Shown: one piece after another, positions 20,651 through 21,475 of the stretch
Numbering within the stretch: the first letter of the stretch is position 1
How the letters are laid out: the number at the start of each line of letters is the position of its first letter
The notes under the pieces: model-generated
The model's input: the letters and a program-made list of their open reading frames with translations, nothing else
What the model was told of the DNA's origin: nothing
Databases searched by the model: none
Translations under genes and position numbers: made by a program
NCBI GenBank assembly: GCA_034698045.1
Contig: JAQGAU010001094.1
Span: 1-21,475 of the forward strand
Source: Paramacrobiotus richtersi
Lineage: Eukaryota; Tardigrada; Eutardigrada; Parachela; Macrobiotidae
Reading direction: 5' to 3'
Length of the DNA stretch: 21,475 nt

Positions 20651-21475
20651 TCATTCGACGGGTGGTGATGCAGCATCCATAAGGTGGACGATCACAGCCA
20701 CCAGGACTGCCAACGTAGTCTTCCGCAACGTCCGCAGACTGTCCACACGCTGCAACAGGCCGGCGGCTTCTACCTGCATCCACGAGCAATCAGGGCCAAA
20801 CCGAGGATCATCGCGCTGCCGTTTCTTTATAATCTAAATAAGCAGGGATTTCCTATCGTACGTGGGGCATAGCAGAGAGCATACACTACAAGAGTGCGAT
20901 GCGGCGAACATCGCATCACATTGAAATGTTATGGTAAATCGGTACATGTAAATCTCTTGCTGTCGAACTGTCTCCGCCAGGTTAATAATGATAACACGGA
21001 CGGAGCATATTGTTTAATCTTTATTACCCAAAGCATTACGTTACTTATTTACACTTACTAATCGCCTTAGTCGAAAAGGTAAACCTGTTTGATGTATTCT
21101 AAGACGCAGTATGGGCCCGCCCGTGACAGGCACTGGCAGGTCTTACTCTGTTTTAAATTTTGTAAAAAGTCGCAGGCAGTGTACCTGAAGCATTGCCTCC
21201 TGGAGCAGAAGGTGTGAATCGCCGTCCTGATCTTCATTACCAGCTAATTTCAGGAACCGAGCCATAGCATCCAGAGACGAACCTTGCACCTCGGACCAGA
21301 GGTCCTCAAACTCTGCCGCAGTAAAGAAATCCTCAAAAGCGGCGGCCATAGCGTTCTTGTCGCTTGCATCATATTTGCAGCACGTAATAAACACACTAGG
21401 TCCATCTATCTGGCCAGGGATTCCTTCGCAAGAAAAATCCAGTGAACAAGACACGTCGCGCAGAATCACGCGCCC
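20651..21475 (-). CDS. F-box family gene, copy 4: 3' part only
   Basis: Exon 2 enters from the right edge and ends at 21185 with CTTCAG|GTACAC. The last exon is 20833-20651, following TTATTTAG and ending in TGA. Both junctions match copies 2 and 3 (phase 0). Exon 2 reads VILRDVSCSLDFSCEG, ITCCKYDASDKNAMAAAFED and HLLLQEAMLQ, the C-terminal third of the F-box exon. Exon 3 reads RQRDDPRFGPDCSWMQVEAA, then LRTLRKTTLAVL. No break is visible in what is present. The F-box itself and exon 1 lie outside the window. Copy 4 shares the I-K-K-x-Q-R-D-D-P-R-F start of exon 3 with copy 3. Confidence 0.8.
20834..21184 (-). other. intron 2 of copy 4
   Basis: 351 bases, GTACAC donor and TTATTTAG acceptor. 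No other feature seen. Confidence 0.75.

Overview
The window reads as nuclear DNA of an invertebrate animal. Genes are split by short GT-AG introns (about 60 to 620 bases, one of 1.4 kb swollen by a repeat element), the coding families are F-box, MATH-BTB and BTB-BACK proteins, and there are MITE-like inverted repeats. Nothing is bacterial: no operons, no ribosome binding sites. The overall look (moderate GC, small introns, expanded F-box/BTB families, a possible lamin-like coiled-coil exon) would fit a tardigrade or another small ecdysozoan. That placement is inference, not something the sequence proves.

The main content is a dispersed family of three-exon genes that I do not recognise by name. 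Each has exon 1 (about 190-196 codons, unknown globular module with a conserved core 'GLVVD..DSGFLIDFG'), exon 2 (about 257-268 codons, starting with an F-box) and exon 3 (about 60 codons, helical). Both introns are phase 0 at the same places in every copy. Copy 1 (minus, 1-1734) runs off the left edge and has an in-frame TAG in exon 1. Copy 2 (minus, 4717-6729) is complete and intact, 506 aa. Copy 3 (plus, 7310-10916) faces copy 2 head to head; it has a one-base frameshift plus the same TAG, and a 1.2 kb inverted-repeat element in intron 1. Copy 4 (minus, 20651 to the right edge) is partial and open. A decayed scrap of exon 2 lies near 16070 on the plus strand.

Between these are a broken BTB-BACK gene (2752-3518, plus), an open frame of unknown nature just behind it (3535-3954), a well-supported three-exon MATH-BTB gene of the SPOP type (12668-14061, minus, 344 aa), and a two-exon coiled-coil fragment with intermediate-filament-like sequence (17093-17986, plus). 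Repeats include a perfect 22-bp hairpin (1845-1904), the inverted-repeat element (8031-9257), a 176-bp MITE-like element (14855-15030) and a pair of 90-bp direct repeats (15037-15265).

If the families behave as their relatives do, F-box, MATH-BTB and BTB-BACK proteins are all substrate adaptors of cullin-RING ubiquitin ligases (SCF for F-box, CUL3 for BTB). The locus would then be a fast-evolving patch of ubiquitin-ligase adaptors with birth-and-death turnover: intact copies, nonsense and frameshift copies, and relics side by side. Long stretches (10917-12667, 14062-14854, 17987-20650) show no gene I can support.
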